From NCBI RefSeq assembly GCF_024730565.1, contig NZ_CP077725.1:1488001-1552000 (forward strand): 64,000 bases of DNA, read 5' to 3'. Positions 43,752-52,529 of the stretch are shown here, piece after piece; the stretch's first letter is position 1; each line of letters begins with the position of its first letter. The notes below the pieces were generated by a model. It did no database searches and was not told the DNA's origin. It saw only the letters and a list, made by a program, of their open reading frames with translations. The stretch is from Clostridium sp. CM027. GTDB lineage: Bacteria; Bacillota; Clostridia; Clostridiales; Clostridiaceae. Both the position numbers and the translations under genes were made by a program.

Positions 43752-44849
43752 CTATTTAGTAAAAAATCCGGATACATAATAAAATAGGATATTTTTTCTC
43801 TTTGTATAAATATCAACATTGTTTATTAATTTAAAAGTTTTATTGTTAATACTGTAAACATATAAATATTCTCCATCCTTTGAATAAAGCTTATCATCTT
43901 TAATACTTATTTGTCCCAAATTGTTTTCAAGAGTTACAACATCTTGTTCATTAGTCCCGGGGTCATATATAGTAATTTTATTTCCTTGCATTTGAACTAA
44001 ATCATAATGAGATATTATTAATTTATTTTTATAATTTAATATTTGAAATGGATACCTTTCTTTAAGCTTTATGTTTGAAACAGTTTTATTTTTAATATTA
44101 AATTTACTTAAATTATAGGATCCTCGCTCAGTATCAGATACTTCATATTGGTTAGTAAAATAAATATCATCACCTATTTTAGTTGAGTAATTGTGGCCTT
44201 CACCACTTTTACTTATATCTATTATATCTGTAATCTTAAAACTTTTTGTATCAATTAAATACAAATGAGATTTATTTCCATCGTTATCTTTCTCCATTGC
44301 AAAAGCATATAAAGTACCATTATACAAGTCAATACGGTCAATATAAATCCCTTCCTTCGATATTGTTTTTACATTTCCCGAACGCTTATCATACCAACTT
44401 ATTATGGATTCATTACTTAAAGTGTTTGCGCTGTAGATTGCTTTATCATTAACAGCAAAACTATTTATACCGTGCTGCTTCATATCATATGTTTTATATT
44501 TACTAGTTTCAGTATTATATTCCATAATTACAGTTAACTCTTTCTGATTACCTATTCCTTTTGGAACAACATACATATTCTTACCATACATTCTTGGAAG
44601 GTCAAATGACGAACCCATGGACCCTAATTTAATTTTTTGTGTTCCAGTTTTTTTTAAATCTTTATTGTAAAAAGTTAAGTCGCTTTTATTATCTTGTTCA
44701 GTTGTTTCAATTACTCCTATGTTAAAGTCTTTATTAGAAGTTGCTTTCTCTCTAGATTGTTTCATATGGAGTAAAAAAAGTAATACTAGTACTATTAACA
44801 TTGATGCTATTATTAATATAAATGGTGATTTGAACTTACGCATAATCAC
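43752..44849 (-). CDS. Membrane-anchored beta-propeller-like hypothetical protein
   Basis: 365 residues. An N-terminal membrane anchor (about 9-28) is followed by an extracellular domain with repeating beta strands ending in YD, YN or D (IISWYDKRSGNVKTI, LYLIDTKSFKITDI, KLIISHYDLV, YLYVYSINNKTF), suggesting a WD/Kelch-like propeller. It overlaps the DUF998-like gene by 4 bases, giving a GTG start close to ggag; an ATG two codons later (44843) is an alternative. No enzymatic motif. Function unknown. Confidence 0.65.
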   Translation of the reverse strand: MIMRKFKSPFILIIASMLIVLVLLFLLHMKQSREKATSNKDFNIGVIETTEQDNKSDLTFYNKDLKKTGTQKIKLGSMGSSFDLPRMYGKNMYVVPKGIGNQKELTVIMEYNTETSKYKTYDMKQHGINSFAVNDKAIYSANTLSNESIISWYDKRSGNVKTISKEGIYIDRIDLYNGTLYAFAMEKDNDGNKSHLYLIDTKSFKITDIIDISKSGEGHNYSTKIGDDIYFTNQYEVSDTERGSYNLSKFNIKNKTVSNIKLKERYPFQILNYKNKLIISHYDLVQMQGNKITIYDPGTNEQDVVTLENNLGQISIKDDKLYSKDGEYLYVYSINNKTFKLINNVDIYTKRKNILFYYVSGFFTK

Positions 44850-45544
44850 AATTTCTCCTTCACCATAAACTTATAAAATACCCCCACTTTTAAAGCTGAG
44901 GTATCCAAATAACTTTTCTCATCTTTATTGAAAGTATAATAATAGGATAGTGTAAACATCATAAATTGCAAGGAATAAATAACCAATCGTTCTGTTAATC
45001 CTAAAATATTAAGTCTCATACCCATTCCTATGGGATTGGTTGCTCCTGTTAGTGTTATAACAATGGACATTATTAAAACAAACCTTCCGAGTTTTTTTAT
45101 TTTTTCTTGCTTTAAGTATCCAACTGCAAGTATAAAACAGGATGAAATTGTAGTGAACATTACCACAACTGTTACTACGATGTGCATCCTATTTTGAAAA
45201 TTCATAACCGTTTTATCACCCGTCAATGGAAAAAGGCTATAGCCAACCATGGAAACAATCTGCATAATCATCATCACAACATATCCTACTCGTGTTACCA
45301 AGTGATATTTTCTAAAAGATTTAATGATAAGTCCTGCCACAAATAAAATTGTGCAAATACCATATACACTTGTAAAAAATTTAAGGATTACAGCATTTGG
45401 AGCACCAACTGCTGTTAGAGAACTAATATCTGTTGTAATGGCATTATATTGTTTCCATAGCAAGTTTCCAATAATAGTATGTAGCATATATCCAATTACA
45501 CCAACCATCCCCAGTGGCATAGATATTTTTTCAATTTTTTTCAT
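44846..45544 (-). CDS. DUF998-like integral membrane protein
   Basis: 232 residues with six to seven predicted membrane segments. The order and motifs (MLHTIIGNLLWKQYN, SSLTAVGAPN, GYSLFPLTG, HIVVTVVVM, ATNPIGMGM..ILGLTER) fit the DUF998 family, whose role is unknown. ATG after gggagggtg. It is translationally coupled to the propeller-like gene downstream. Confidence 0.8.
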   Translation of the reverse strand: MKKIEKISMPLGMVGVIGYMLHTIIGNLLWKQYNAITTDISSLTAVGAPNAVILKFFTSVYGICTILFVAGLIIKSFRKYHLVTRVGYVVMMIMQIVSMVGYSLFPLTGDKTVMNFQNRMHIVVTVVVMFTTISSCFILAVGYLKQEKIKKLGRFVLIMSIVITLTGATNPIGMGMRLNILGLTERLVIYSLQFMMFTLSYYYTFNKDEKSYLDTSALKVGVFYKFMVKEKL

Positions 45545-45634
45545 TGGTTACACCCTCCCGATATTATCTTATTATTACATAACAAATTTATTAATTAATT
45601 ATAATATTATTACCGTATACTGGATATTAAAAAA

Positions 45635-46240
45635 TTACAGTAAGCTTAACTTTGAATCTTTTTCTGTAATTAATCTTATTGGCTTGCACGGATTACCGTA
45701 TGCAATATAATTATCTGGGATATCTTTTGTAACAACGCTGCCAGCGCCGATGACTGCGTTATTTCCAATATGAACACCGCCACAAACCACCACGTTGCAA
45801 GCAATCCAAACATTGTTTCCAATGTAGATTTCCTTTGCGTATTCGGACATAGACACATGGCCATCCATATATTTCATGGCACTTCTCTCTTCCGAAATGA
45901 GTGGATGTGATGATGCCATGAGGGAAACGTTAGGTCCGAACATAACATTATTACCAATATAAATTTTACCATCATCTAAAATCGTGGTATTAAAGTTCGC
46001 AAAGAAATTCTCACCGATGAACGTATGACACCCATAATTAAATTGTATAGGGCCTTGGAAATAATATTTTTCTCCTATTTTTCCGATAAATTCTTTAATA
46101 ATTGGCAGACGACTTTCATCATACTCTTCAAGCAAATTGAATTTCTGACAGAGAATATGTGCCTTATGCTTAATATCTCGAAGTTCTTTCGTACGGGCAT
46201 CAAACAGCCTGCCCGCAAATATTTTTTCTTCTTCTTTCAT
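45635..46240 (-). CDS. Maltose/galactoside O-acetyltransferase family protein
   Basis: 201 residues. The N-terminal Mac domain (about 1-55) is followed by a left-handed beta-helix of hexapeptide repeats: YGCHTFIGENFFANFNTTILD, the catalytic His in SLMASSHPL, IGNNVWIACNVVVCGGVHIGNNAVIGAGSVVTKDIP. It transfers acetyl from acetyl-CoA to sugars such as maltose or thiogalactosides. ATG after taggagg. Monocistronic. Confidence 0.93.
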   Translation of the reverse strand: MKEEEKIFAGRLFDARTKELRDIKHKAHILCQKFNLLEEYDESRLPIIKEFIGKIGEKYYFQGPIQFNYGCHTFIGENFFANFNTTILDDGKIYIGNNVMFGPNVSLMASSHPLISEERSAMKYMDGHVSMSEYAKEIYIGNNVWIACNVVVCGGVHIGNNAVIGAGSVVTKDIPDNYIAYGNPCKPIRLITEKDSKLSLL

Positions 46241-46390
46241 AGTTTGCCTCCTAAAAATAATAGATTTAATTCACAGAATATAAAAGATTCATACGTCGTA
46301 TCTTTTTACAACTTTGTCATAAAATATATATTTAATCATACCATAATTACCATGAATTATGTATATTTACAATTCTTTAAAAATGGGTAA

Positions 46391-46460
46391 TAGCCTCAAT
46401 ATGAAAGTAACTCAATTGATATTGTGTTACTTTCAGAATATCAATACACTCTTAATAAAG
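46391..46460. repeat. Dispersed repeat R1, copy at 46.4 kb
   Basis: From tagcctcaatatgaaagt to aatacactctta it matches 13877-13940 with few differences. The downstream palindrome (ccaatatctaatgatatg) is degenerate here and runs into repeat A. Confidence 0.75.
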
Positions 46461-46483
46461 TAAACCAATATCTAATGATATGA

Positions 46484-46532
46484 GCTGTCGCTTTGCTACC
46501 TTTTTTCAGGTTGCTGTCCAGGCCCCTTAGGC
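46484..46532. repeat. Dispersed repeat A, copy 1
   Basis: gctgtcgctttg, ccttttttcagg and tgctgtccaggccccttaggc match 55004-55051 at roughly 43 of 49 bases. Partial copies are seen at 54080-54105 and, inverted, at 51750-51781. Confidence 0.75.
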
Positions 46533-46681
46533 GATAGTATTTATCAAAATACAAATTTGAAGGATATACAAAGATGTAAATATTGGCAACAATAATATTG
46601 GTTTTATCCCTATAAAAAAGTAAAATATAATGATATAATCAATTATCTGAAAATTATAAATTACGAAAGGAATGGTTAATT

Positions 46682-48034
46682 ATGAAGCCAAAATTAGAAA
46701 AAAAGTACGGGCTAATGACTGCAATAGCAATGGTTGTTGGCATCGTAATCGGCAGTGGTGTTTTTTTTAAGGCAGAAAAAGTATTAACTGCAACTGGAGG
46801 AAGTCTTCCACTAGGTATTTTGGCTTGGATTATTGGCGGTATTATTATGATTTCTTGCGCCTATACTTTTGCTGTAATGGCAACTAAATACGAGAAAGTA
46901 AATGGTATAGTTGATTATGCAGAAGCTGCTATGGGTGAGAAATATGGATATTATGTTGGCTGGTTTATGGCACTAATTTACTATCCAACATTGACATCGG
47001 TTTTATCATGGGTTTCAGCTAGATATACCTGCGTATTATTGGGATTTCCAATTACAGGTGGAGAGTGTATGACTATCGCATGTCTATATTTGATAGGTAG
47101 CTATGCTTTAAATGCATTATCACCAGTTTTAGCTGGTAAATTTCAAGTTAGTACAACTATTATAAAACTAATCCCGCTGATTTTAATGGGTATAATTGGG
47201 ACAATCGTAGGTATCAATAATGGTATGACTATGTTTAATTTTACAACAGTAGTAAAAGAAGTAAATACTACGAATGCATTATTTACAGCAGTTGTTGCTA
47301 CAGCTTTTGCATATGAGGGTTGGATTATTGCTACAAGTATCAATGCTGAATTAAAAGATGCAAAGAGAAATCTTCCACTTGCTCTTATTGGAGGAACTTT
47401 TCTAATTATGGCTGTTTATATTCTTTACTACATAGGACTAGCTGGAGCTGTAACAAACGAAGTTATGATGAAAGGCGGAGAAGCTGGAGCTAAATTGGCA
47501 TTTCAAAAAACATTCTCCTCTACATTTGGTTCTCTAATATTTGTATTTGTTATTATTTCTTGCCTCGGAACTTTGAATGGATTAATGCTCGGATGTACTC
47601 GTGGTATTTATTCATTAGCAGCAAGGGGCTTTGGACCAAAACCAAAAATATTTAAACAAATAGATAGTGAGACTAATATGCCAACAAATTCATCTATACT
47701 GGGACTACTTCTTTGTGCTATATGGTTATTATACTTCTATGGCGCTAACTTAACAAACCCTTGGTTCGGATTCTTTTGTTTTGATTCATCAGAATTACCT
47801 ATAGTTACTATTTATGCATTATATATTCCTATTTTTATTATGATAATGAAAAAAGAAAAGGATCTAAGCTCATTTAAAAGATTCGTAATGCCTATTATTT
47901 CATTAGCAGGATGCTTATTCATGATAATTGCTGCTTGTTTTTCTCATAAAATGGCAGTTGTTGCATATCTAATTATCTTTGCAATTATAATGGCTATTGG
48001 TTCTATGTTTTCGAACAAAACAAAACTTAATTAG
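46682..48034 (+). CDS. APC-family amino acid permease
   Basis: 450 residues with 12 predicted membrane segments. The APC signature is at the start (GLMTAIAMVVGIVIGSGVFFKAEKV), and segment 6 reads AVVATAFAYEGWIIATSINAELKDAKRNLP, typical of L-amino-acid transporter (LAT/SteT-like) exchangers. It probably exchanges neutral amino acids. ATG, monocistronic, ended by a strong terminator. Confidence 0.92.
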   Translation: MKPKLEKKYGLMTAIAMVVGIVIGSGVFFKAEKVLTATGGSLPLGILAWIIGGIIMISCAYTFAVMATKYEKVNGIVDYAEAAMGEKYGYYVGWFMALIYYPTLTSVLSWVSARYTCVLLGFPITGGECMTIACLYLIGSYALNALSPVLAGKFQVSTTIIKLIPLILMGIIGTIVGINNGMTMFNFTTVVKEVNTTNALFTAVVATAFAYEGWIIATSINAELKDAKRNLPLALIGGTFLIMAVYILYYIGLAGAVTNEVMMKGGEAGAKLAFQKTFSSTFGSLIFVFVIISCLGTLNGLMLGCTRGIYSLAARGFGPKPKIFKQIDSETNMPTNSSILGLLLCAIWLLYFYGANLTNPWFGFFCFDSSELPIVTIYALYIPIFIMIMKKEKDLSSFKRFVMPIISLAGCLFMIIAACFSHKMAVVAYLIIFAIIMAIGSMFSNKTKLN

Positions 48035-48063
48035 AAGCTAATCTCTAATCAAATAATATTTCT

Positions 48064-48097
48064 AAAGAAGAAACTGGAAACAGTTTCTTCTTTTTCA
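48064..48097 (+). terminator. Terminator of the amino acid permease gene
   Basis: aaagaagaaactg and cagtttcttcttt form a perfect 13-bp stem closed by a gaaa tetraloop, followed by ttc and T-rich sequence. Confidence 0.92.
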
Positions 48098-48120
48098 TGC
48101 AATTAGAAATTATGAAAAAG

Positions 48121-48175
48121 GAAAGACTCCACCTTCTATTTAAGTGTGAGTCTAACTGTCCTTCTGAAGTCGTTA
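48121..48175. repeat. Hairpin plus ccttctgaagtcgttaa motif
   Basis: gactccacc/agtgtgagtc stem followed by tgtccttctgaagtcgttaa. The same hairpin-plus-motif arrangement occurs at 57228-57262. It may be an end of a lost mobile element. The remainder of 48035-48375 has no gene. Confidence 0.4.
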
Positions 48176-48292
48176 ATATTTCAGCATGGGTTATTATATC
48201 TAAAAAAGCCATATCAGTAGGTCTAAGCATTAGGGCTGCCATTATAATGCCTTATTTCCCACATATTTCGATATGTATTCTTAGTCTAAACA

Positions 48293-48327
48293 AAAAAACT
48301 AGCATTTATTTATCCTGCTAGTTTTTT
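48293..48327 (-). terminator. Bidirectional terminator before the SEC-C gene end
   Basis: aaaaaactagca pairs with tgctagtttttt, with T-runs in both directions. It serves the minus-strand SEC-C gene. Confidence 0.85.
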
Positions 48328-48375
48328 CTTCATATTTTGATAGCAGGTAGCATTGCGAAGGCTTGGCTAAGCTTG

Positions 48376-50331
48376 CTAAAATAACTGAATAACCTTAGAT
48401 CCACAACATTTTTTATATTTTTTACCACTTCCACATATACAAGGATCATTTCTTCCTATCTTAGGAGTAGAATTATTATTATTATCTGAATTTAATTCGT
48501 TTAAGGTATGTCCTTTTAATCTCCAAAGTCTAGTGTTATTTATAAAACTATTTATTTCTACTAATAATTTTCCAAGATCATTTCCACTTGCTACTTCCAA
48601 TTCATCTATGATATCCTCTATTACCTTTTCTTTTTCATTACCTTGAATATCACCATATAAATTAATTATAACTATTTCAATCTCTGCATCTTCTAATTTC
48701 CAATTATTCTTTAAATACTTTTTTAACCTCATGCTTATTTTATTTCCAATTAAATATTCTACATTTGTAGCTTCTATCAGCTCATCCTTTTTTATAATAC
48801 AGAAATCCATATTACTTGAAATATTCTCTCTTATATTAATAATATAGCTAATATCTTCTGGCTCAATCATTGAGTTACTAGCTATATTATCTTGCACTGT
48901 ATACTCACCATAATAATCTGCACCACTTACAATTATTTCGCAAATATCAGTTTCATCTAAATAATAGTCAACATAATTATTTAGCATTTTTATAAAATCT
49001 TTCATAAATACCACGCCATAGTTATAGGTCATTCCCCAACACAACTTTACTAGTTCTGTATTTTTAGTTAATATTTTTCTATACTCATCATTATCTAAAG
49101 ATTTTATAGCATTTATTGTTTCATTTGGCATGATTAAATATATATGCTCGTCCCTCATAGCTACAAATACAAATCCATATTCTAAAAAATATTCTGGATT
49201 TGATGTAAAATTATAATCTTCAAAGGATATATACCCCTGGTTTTCAGCTATGCTTTTTAAAAATTCATATCTTTCACTATCAATTAAATATAGTGCTTCA
49301 GTTATTTTCTCTTTATATACCTCTAAAAGTCTTTCTACTAATTGTCCTTTATTAAACTGAGATACCTTTTTAACATTTAGAATCGATGCTATTTTTAATA
49401 GTCCAATTTTTGTATTACATTTTAATAATTCTCCTAAATCATATGTAAATTTTCCTCTTGTTGCTTTATTAAACATTTCTTTTGCTCTATTTTCAATTTC
49501 TAAATCCATACTATTCATTGCACTATGTAAAATAGGTTCAGAATTTCCTTCATAATCATTTATATCAAATTTATCAGCCTCTATATATGGACCTACATCC
49601 TTTTGCCTCTTTGTTTTAGTTTTCTTAAACTTAAAATTATTCCCTGGCAAGTACTCTTTTTCTGTATCTCTGTCTCCTACATATCCACAAACTCCATCTC
49701 TAGGAGAATTTGTATATTCCAGTTCTCCTACCATATCTGAGTCTTCTTCTAAACACTCTTCACAAAAAAACTTTTCTTCTTCATAATCAAAATATTTTGC
49801 CTTTTTATTACAATTTGCACAAAAATTTCGTATTTCCTCATTTCTAGCTAATATTTCTATTTGACTATGATTTTCCCCTGTTGAATATTCCTCTATAACC
49901 TCAATTTTTAATGTAGTAGTAAAACCAAAATCATAGTCATATCTAAATTTATCACCTACAGAAATTATCTGTCTTAATTTGAAATCCATTGTTTCGTCAT
50001 CAGAAAAAAGTTCAACTTCTTCATTCACTGAAGAATCATAGTTTACGTCATTTATATTGAAACTACTTAAGTGTCCACAACATTCTAACCAAATATTTCT
50101 TAAAAAACTATCCAAATTCTTTAAAGTTAAATCTATATCTATAGTTATATATAAACAATACTCTTTTGATCCACACTGCGGAACTATAGACAAAATATAT
50201 TGCCTCTTAGTTTTTTTAGAACTCGCCATAGCCTCTTCTATCTTTTCTTTTCTAACTTTACAACCTTTAACATGCCTTTTAACAGTTCTTTCTGATAATT
50301 TCTCATTGCAATAATAACATCTACCTTTCAA
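48376..50331 (-). CDS. Multi-zinc SEC-C protein with a pRiA4b ORF-3-like domain
   Basis: 651 residues combining several modules. Residues 1-30 carry a C2HC zinc finger (C5, C8, H20, C24). About 40-165 is a pRiA4b ORF-3-like fold (YILSIVPQCGSKEYC, FLRNIWLECCGHL, FRYDYDFGFTTTLKIEV). Two CxxC pairs (CANC, CEEC) follow at about 169-192. About 290-330 is a small helical SAP/Rho-N-like motif (GLLKIASILNVKKVSQFNKGQLVERLLE). A long alpha-rich region follows, with a C-terminal SEC-C zinc motif (GRNDPCICGSGKKYKKCC). It likely contacts nucleic acid or another protein; function unknown. Monocistronic. Confidence 0.82.
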   Translation of the reverse strand: MKGRCYYCNEKLSERTVKRHVKGCKVRKEKIEEAMASSKKTKRQYILSIVPQCGSKEYCLYITIDIDLTLKNLDSFLRNIWLECCGHLSSFNINDVNYDSSVNEEVELFSDDETMDFKLRQIISVGDKFRYDYDFGFTTTLKIEVIEEYSTGENHSQIEILARNEEIRNFCANCNKKAKYFDYEEEKFFCEECLEEDSDMVGELEYTNSPRDGVCGYVGDRDTEKEYLPGNNFKFKKTKTKRQKDVGPYIEADKFDINDYEGNSEPILHSAMNSMDLEIENRAKEMFNKATRGKFTYDLGELLKCNTKIGLLKIASILNVKKVSQFNKGQLVERLLEVYKEKITEALYLIDSERYEFLKSIAENQGYISFEDYNFTSNPEYFLEYGFVFVAMRDEHIYLIMPNETINAIKSLDNDEYRKILTKNTELVKLCWGMTYNYGVVFMKDFIKMLNNYVDYYLDETDICEIIVSGADYYGEYTVQDNIASNSMIEPEDISYIINIRENISSNMDFCIIKKDELIEATNVEYLIGNKISMRLKKYLKNNWKLEDAEIEIVIINLYGDIQGNEKEKVIEDIIDELEVASGNDLGKLLVEINSFINNTRLWRLKGHTLNELNSDNNNNSTPKIGRNDPCICGSGKKYKKCCGSKVIQLF

Positions 50332-50443
50332 ATCTCATCTTCTCCATTTCTTTTTCTTAAATTTAATAATATTATAAGGGCTATTATTAGTTTGCTGTCC
50401 AAACTAGGCTATATCCATACCCCTTATATAATCTTTAACCTCA

Positions 50444-50662
50444 TTAAGTTCTAAACTTGAGGCATTTATCGCTTTTTATAGCTTCTAATCTTTCTATAAT
50501 TCTAGGTCTAAATTTATTTACATTATCTGATGTCTTCAATCGATGATAACCTTTATCCACAATATTCTGAGCATAACCTTAAAAGTGTAGTTTCATAATT
50601 TCCTCAGGTGTCTTTTTAAGAGTTATTTGATCAATATATTTCTTTATTAATAGAAGACAAGA
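50444..50662 (-). pseudogene. Unrecognised gene remnant with in-frame stop
   Basis: A minus-strand frame reads KKYIDQITLKKTPEEIMKLHF, stop, then GYAQNIVDKGYHRLKTSDN, continuing NKFRPRIIERLEAIKSDK to TAA 50444-50446. The helical, charged composition on both sides of the single stop shows former coding sequence. I do not recognise the family. 50332-50443 is empty apart from a weak repeat-A trace. Confidence 0.4.
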
Positions 50663-50688
50663 TGCTAAAAAATTTAATTGGAAGAACA

Positions 50689-50892
50689 TCAGTTTCGTCT
50701 TGATTTAATATATATATCAATATCTTCCACAATATATTCTTGCCCTGTGGCATGAAGCACATCATAAAAATATTTGATATATCCGAACACATTGTAATTA
50801 TTAAAAACGGCCAGGGCAGCTTTACCCGTGATACAATGTGCCTGCTTATAGCTCTCAAGGCAAAATACTGTGAAATCAATTGTTCTATCCAT
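50689..50892 (-). CDS. DUF3791-family small protein
   Basis: 67 residues (FTVFCLESYKQAHCITGKAALAVF, VFGYIKYFYDVLHATGQEYIVEDIDIYIK) with the DUF3791 pattern. Family members sit next to DUF3990 (ADP-ribosyltransferase-fold) genes, as here and again at 55.4 kb, in a toxin-antitoxin-like arrangement. ATG after gaggtgag. Its two upstream partners are broken, so this may be the surviving member. Confidence 0.75.
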   Translation of the reverse strand: MDRTIDFTVFCLESYKQAHCITGKAALAVFNNYNVFGYIKYFYDVLHATGQEYIVEDIDIYIKSRRN

Positions 50893-50920
50893 GACTTCTC
50901 ACCTCACACCTGCGGAAAAG

Positions 50921-51139
50921 TTATATTTCCGCTATTGTTTTCTTCCAAAAAAGTTCAAATAATTTTTCCGTGTTGTACTGCCAAACTTTTGTTTCCTCTC
51001 ACTCCAGCATTTCATAAAGATGAGAAGAATAAAGATTTGTAACAGCCTCCCTACTCGATAACTTTAATTCAGTCACAATTTTCTCCACAAGCGCAGAAGA
51101 TATGATGGGAATCACAGCATCAAATTTACTTTTCTCCAT
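50921..51139 (-). pseudogene. Small helical protein of the DUF3990/DUF3791 locus, nonsense mutated
   Basis: Starts at the ATG at 51137-51139 after aaggag (MEKSKFDAVIPIISSALVEK, EAVTNLYSSHLYEMLE). A TGA at 50999-51001 interrupts it; the same frame continues as EETKVWQYNTEKLFELF to TAA 50921-50923, the expected end of the roughly 72-residue family member. It overlaps the DUF3990 fragment upstream. Confidence 0.65.
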
Positions 51140-51365
51140 TACTTTCTCCTTCCAAATTTTCACAATGGTCAAATATGCAAAACTCCAATGATTTCTCCGT
51201 ATGGAATAGTATCTGATCAAAAAGCTTCTCAACTTTTAAGCGTTTTAAAGCTTCTTCTTTATCCAAAACACCAGTTTCAAAAAGTTTTACAGTCAAATAT
51301 ACATTATCGTCAGCAACGGGTCCAATTACAATATCATATTCTTCTGGAATTTGTTTTGCTAACAA
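51126..51365 (-). pseudogene. DUF3990 (ART-fold) C-terminal fragment
   Basis: Contains YDIVIGPVADDNVYLTVKLF, LDKEEALKRLKVEKLFDQILFHTEKSLEFC, the typical C-terminal third of DUF3990 proteins. The N-terminal part with the MILYHGS motif is missing: sequence changes at 51366 to a dispersed repeat (repeat B). Confidence 0.75.
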
Positions 51366-51403
51366 AAATTAGTAACACAGTGGACAATTTCTGTTTGCTA
51401 AAC
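51362..51403. repeat. Dispersed repeat B, copy 1
   Basis: acaaaaattagtaacacagtggacaatttctgtttgctaaac, written in two halves, matches 58066-58106 (acataaattggtaacgcag, tggacaatttatgtttgctaa) and, more weakly, 58400-58440. It forms the junction between the broken DUF3990 and brxA fragments. Confidence 0.7.
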
Positions 51404-51686
51404 TCAAAAACAGTCTGTCAGTTTTCATAATTGCATAGACTACAATTTGTTTACTAGTCTCTAAATCTCCATTTGCTAATTTACTAAGTAAAAATTAATC
51501 TAAATTCTTTAATCTTTTCAATATTGTTGACGCAACCTCTTTTTTTCGTGATTCAGATTTCATTTGAAAAATATTATCTTTAATAGCCATATTTATTATT
51601 TCAAACTCTTTAAATCCTTGTAAAACAAGACTTGGAACCTTTTTTGCTTCTGTATAAAGAAAGGACATAGCTTTAATCGTAGACCT
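51400..51686 (-). pseudogene. brxA: BREX brxA (DUF1819) fragment
   Basis: A minus-strand frame reads AMSFLYTEAKKVPSLVLQGF, KDNIFQMKSESRKKEVASTI and LKRLKNLD, then after a one-frame shift LLSKLANGDLETSKQIVVYA, IMKTDRLF. This is the N-terminal half of BrxA/DUF1819 as I know it (helical, ANGD..TSKQI.LYA.MKTDRLF). It is frameshifted and stops at repeat B. No other BREX gene is in the window, so only a scar remains. Confidence 0.65.
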
Positions 51687-51902
51687 ATATTACTCTTTCC
51701 ATTTTTAAAATACTGATAACCATCATTGTTTTGAATATATTTCAATTCTTAGGTTGATGGCCCTGTGTCTGGAGCCTAAAAAGGGAAGTATCAAGTCTTG
51801 AAAATGAAACATTGGATATGAATTTAATGAAAACTATTCTTACATGTCCCCTAGGAGATAACTGTAAGTTACTCTCCTTACTATCATCACCGTTTTAATA
51901 TC
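51687..51902. other. Gene-free spacer with an inverted repeat-A trace
   Basis: 51750-51781 (ggccctgtgtctggagcct, aaaaaggg) resembles repeat A in the opposite direction. No gene is supported. Confidence 0.35.
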
Positions 51903-52529
51903 TTACATTGCTCTATTAATGTTCTCAATCCAATTAACATCTTCACTCGAGAAGTAATTTAAGAAACTCCCCCAATTACTACTCCACATCATATTATCAT
52001 CAGTAAATAAAGTAGATGCATGCCGTTTCATCAAATTGTAGTTTTCTATATTTATTTTATCAAATAGTCGTTTGCGTTGTGCTTCTTTAGCTCTATAACT
52101 ACCGATCCCAGTTAAGTCTTTTATATATTGTTTATTAACTTCTTTTTTATGGGAAGTTAATCTTACATCGCGAAAGTGTAGCAAAATCACTTGCATTGTA
52201 CATGGATTTGCATATATAACTACTTGATCAGATATGCCATCAACACCATGAAAAAAATCAATTTTACTTTTAATAGTCTGGTAATCTTCATAAGGTTTTT
52301 TATCTGTATCACAAAAAACAAGCACTATATCATAAGAATCGCTCATATACCTTTCTTGATATCTTGCTGGTATATTGCCATTTGCTTCAGCGTTAACAGT
52401 ATAGAATTTGTAAGCCTTGTGCCATACATTTAAAGAAATGATTTTTTCGATATAATCATATTCTTCATAACCCTCGCAGATAATACATACTTTCTTTTCA
52501 TATGATATTTGAGGTATCCTTTTATTCAT
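51903..52529 (-). CDS. TOPRIM/RloB-like partner of an AAA ATPase
   Basis: 208 residues. The start has a TOPRIM-like hydrophobic strand and acidic residues (KVCIICEGYEEYDYIEKI), followed later by IVLVFCDTDKKPYEDY with a D-x-D. The C-terminal part (ILLHFRDVRLTSHKK, GSYRAKEAQRKRLFDKI) is helical. Proteins of this type pair with AAA/ABC-like ATPases in RloAB, AbiL and PARIS-like anti-phage modules, where they are toxic nucleases. The ATG overlaps the ATPase gene by 8 bases, so the pair is coupled. Assignment of exact subtype is uncertain. Confidence 0.7.
   Translation of the reverse strand: MNKRIPQISYEKKVCIICEGYEEYDYIEKIISLNVWHKAYKFYTVNAEANGNIPARYQERYMSDSYDIVLVFCDTDKKPYEDYQTIKSKIDFFHGVDGISDQVVIYANPCTMQVILLHFRDVRLTSHKKEVNKQYIKDLTGIGSYRAKEAQRKRLFDKINIENYNLMKRHASTLFTDDNMMWSSNWGSFLNYFSSEDVNWIENINRAM

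Larger units (their letters stand above)
46241..46681. other. Intergenic region with two dispersed repeats and the permease promoter
   Basis: R1 (46391-46460) and repeat A (46484-46532) lie back to back. A tataat near 46628-46640 is the likely -10 of the amino-acid permease gene, with aaagga as its ribosome binding site. No gene. Confidence 0.5.

Noticed and set aside
50631-50879. 82-codon minus-strand ORF
   Set aside because: Overlaps the DUF3791 gene in another frame and lacks family features.
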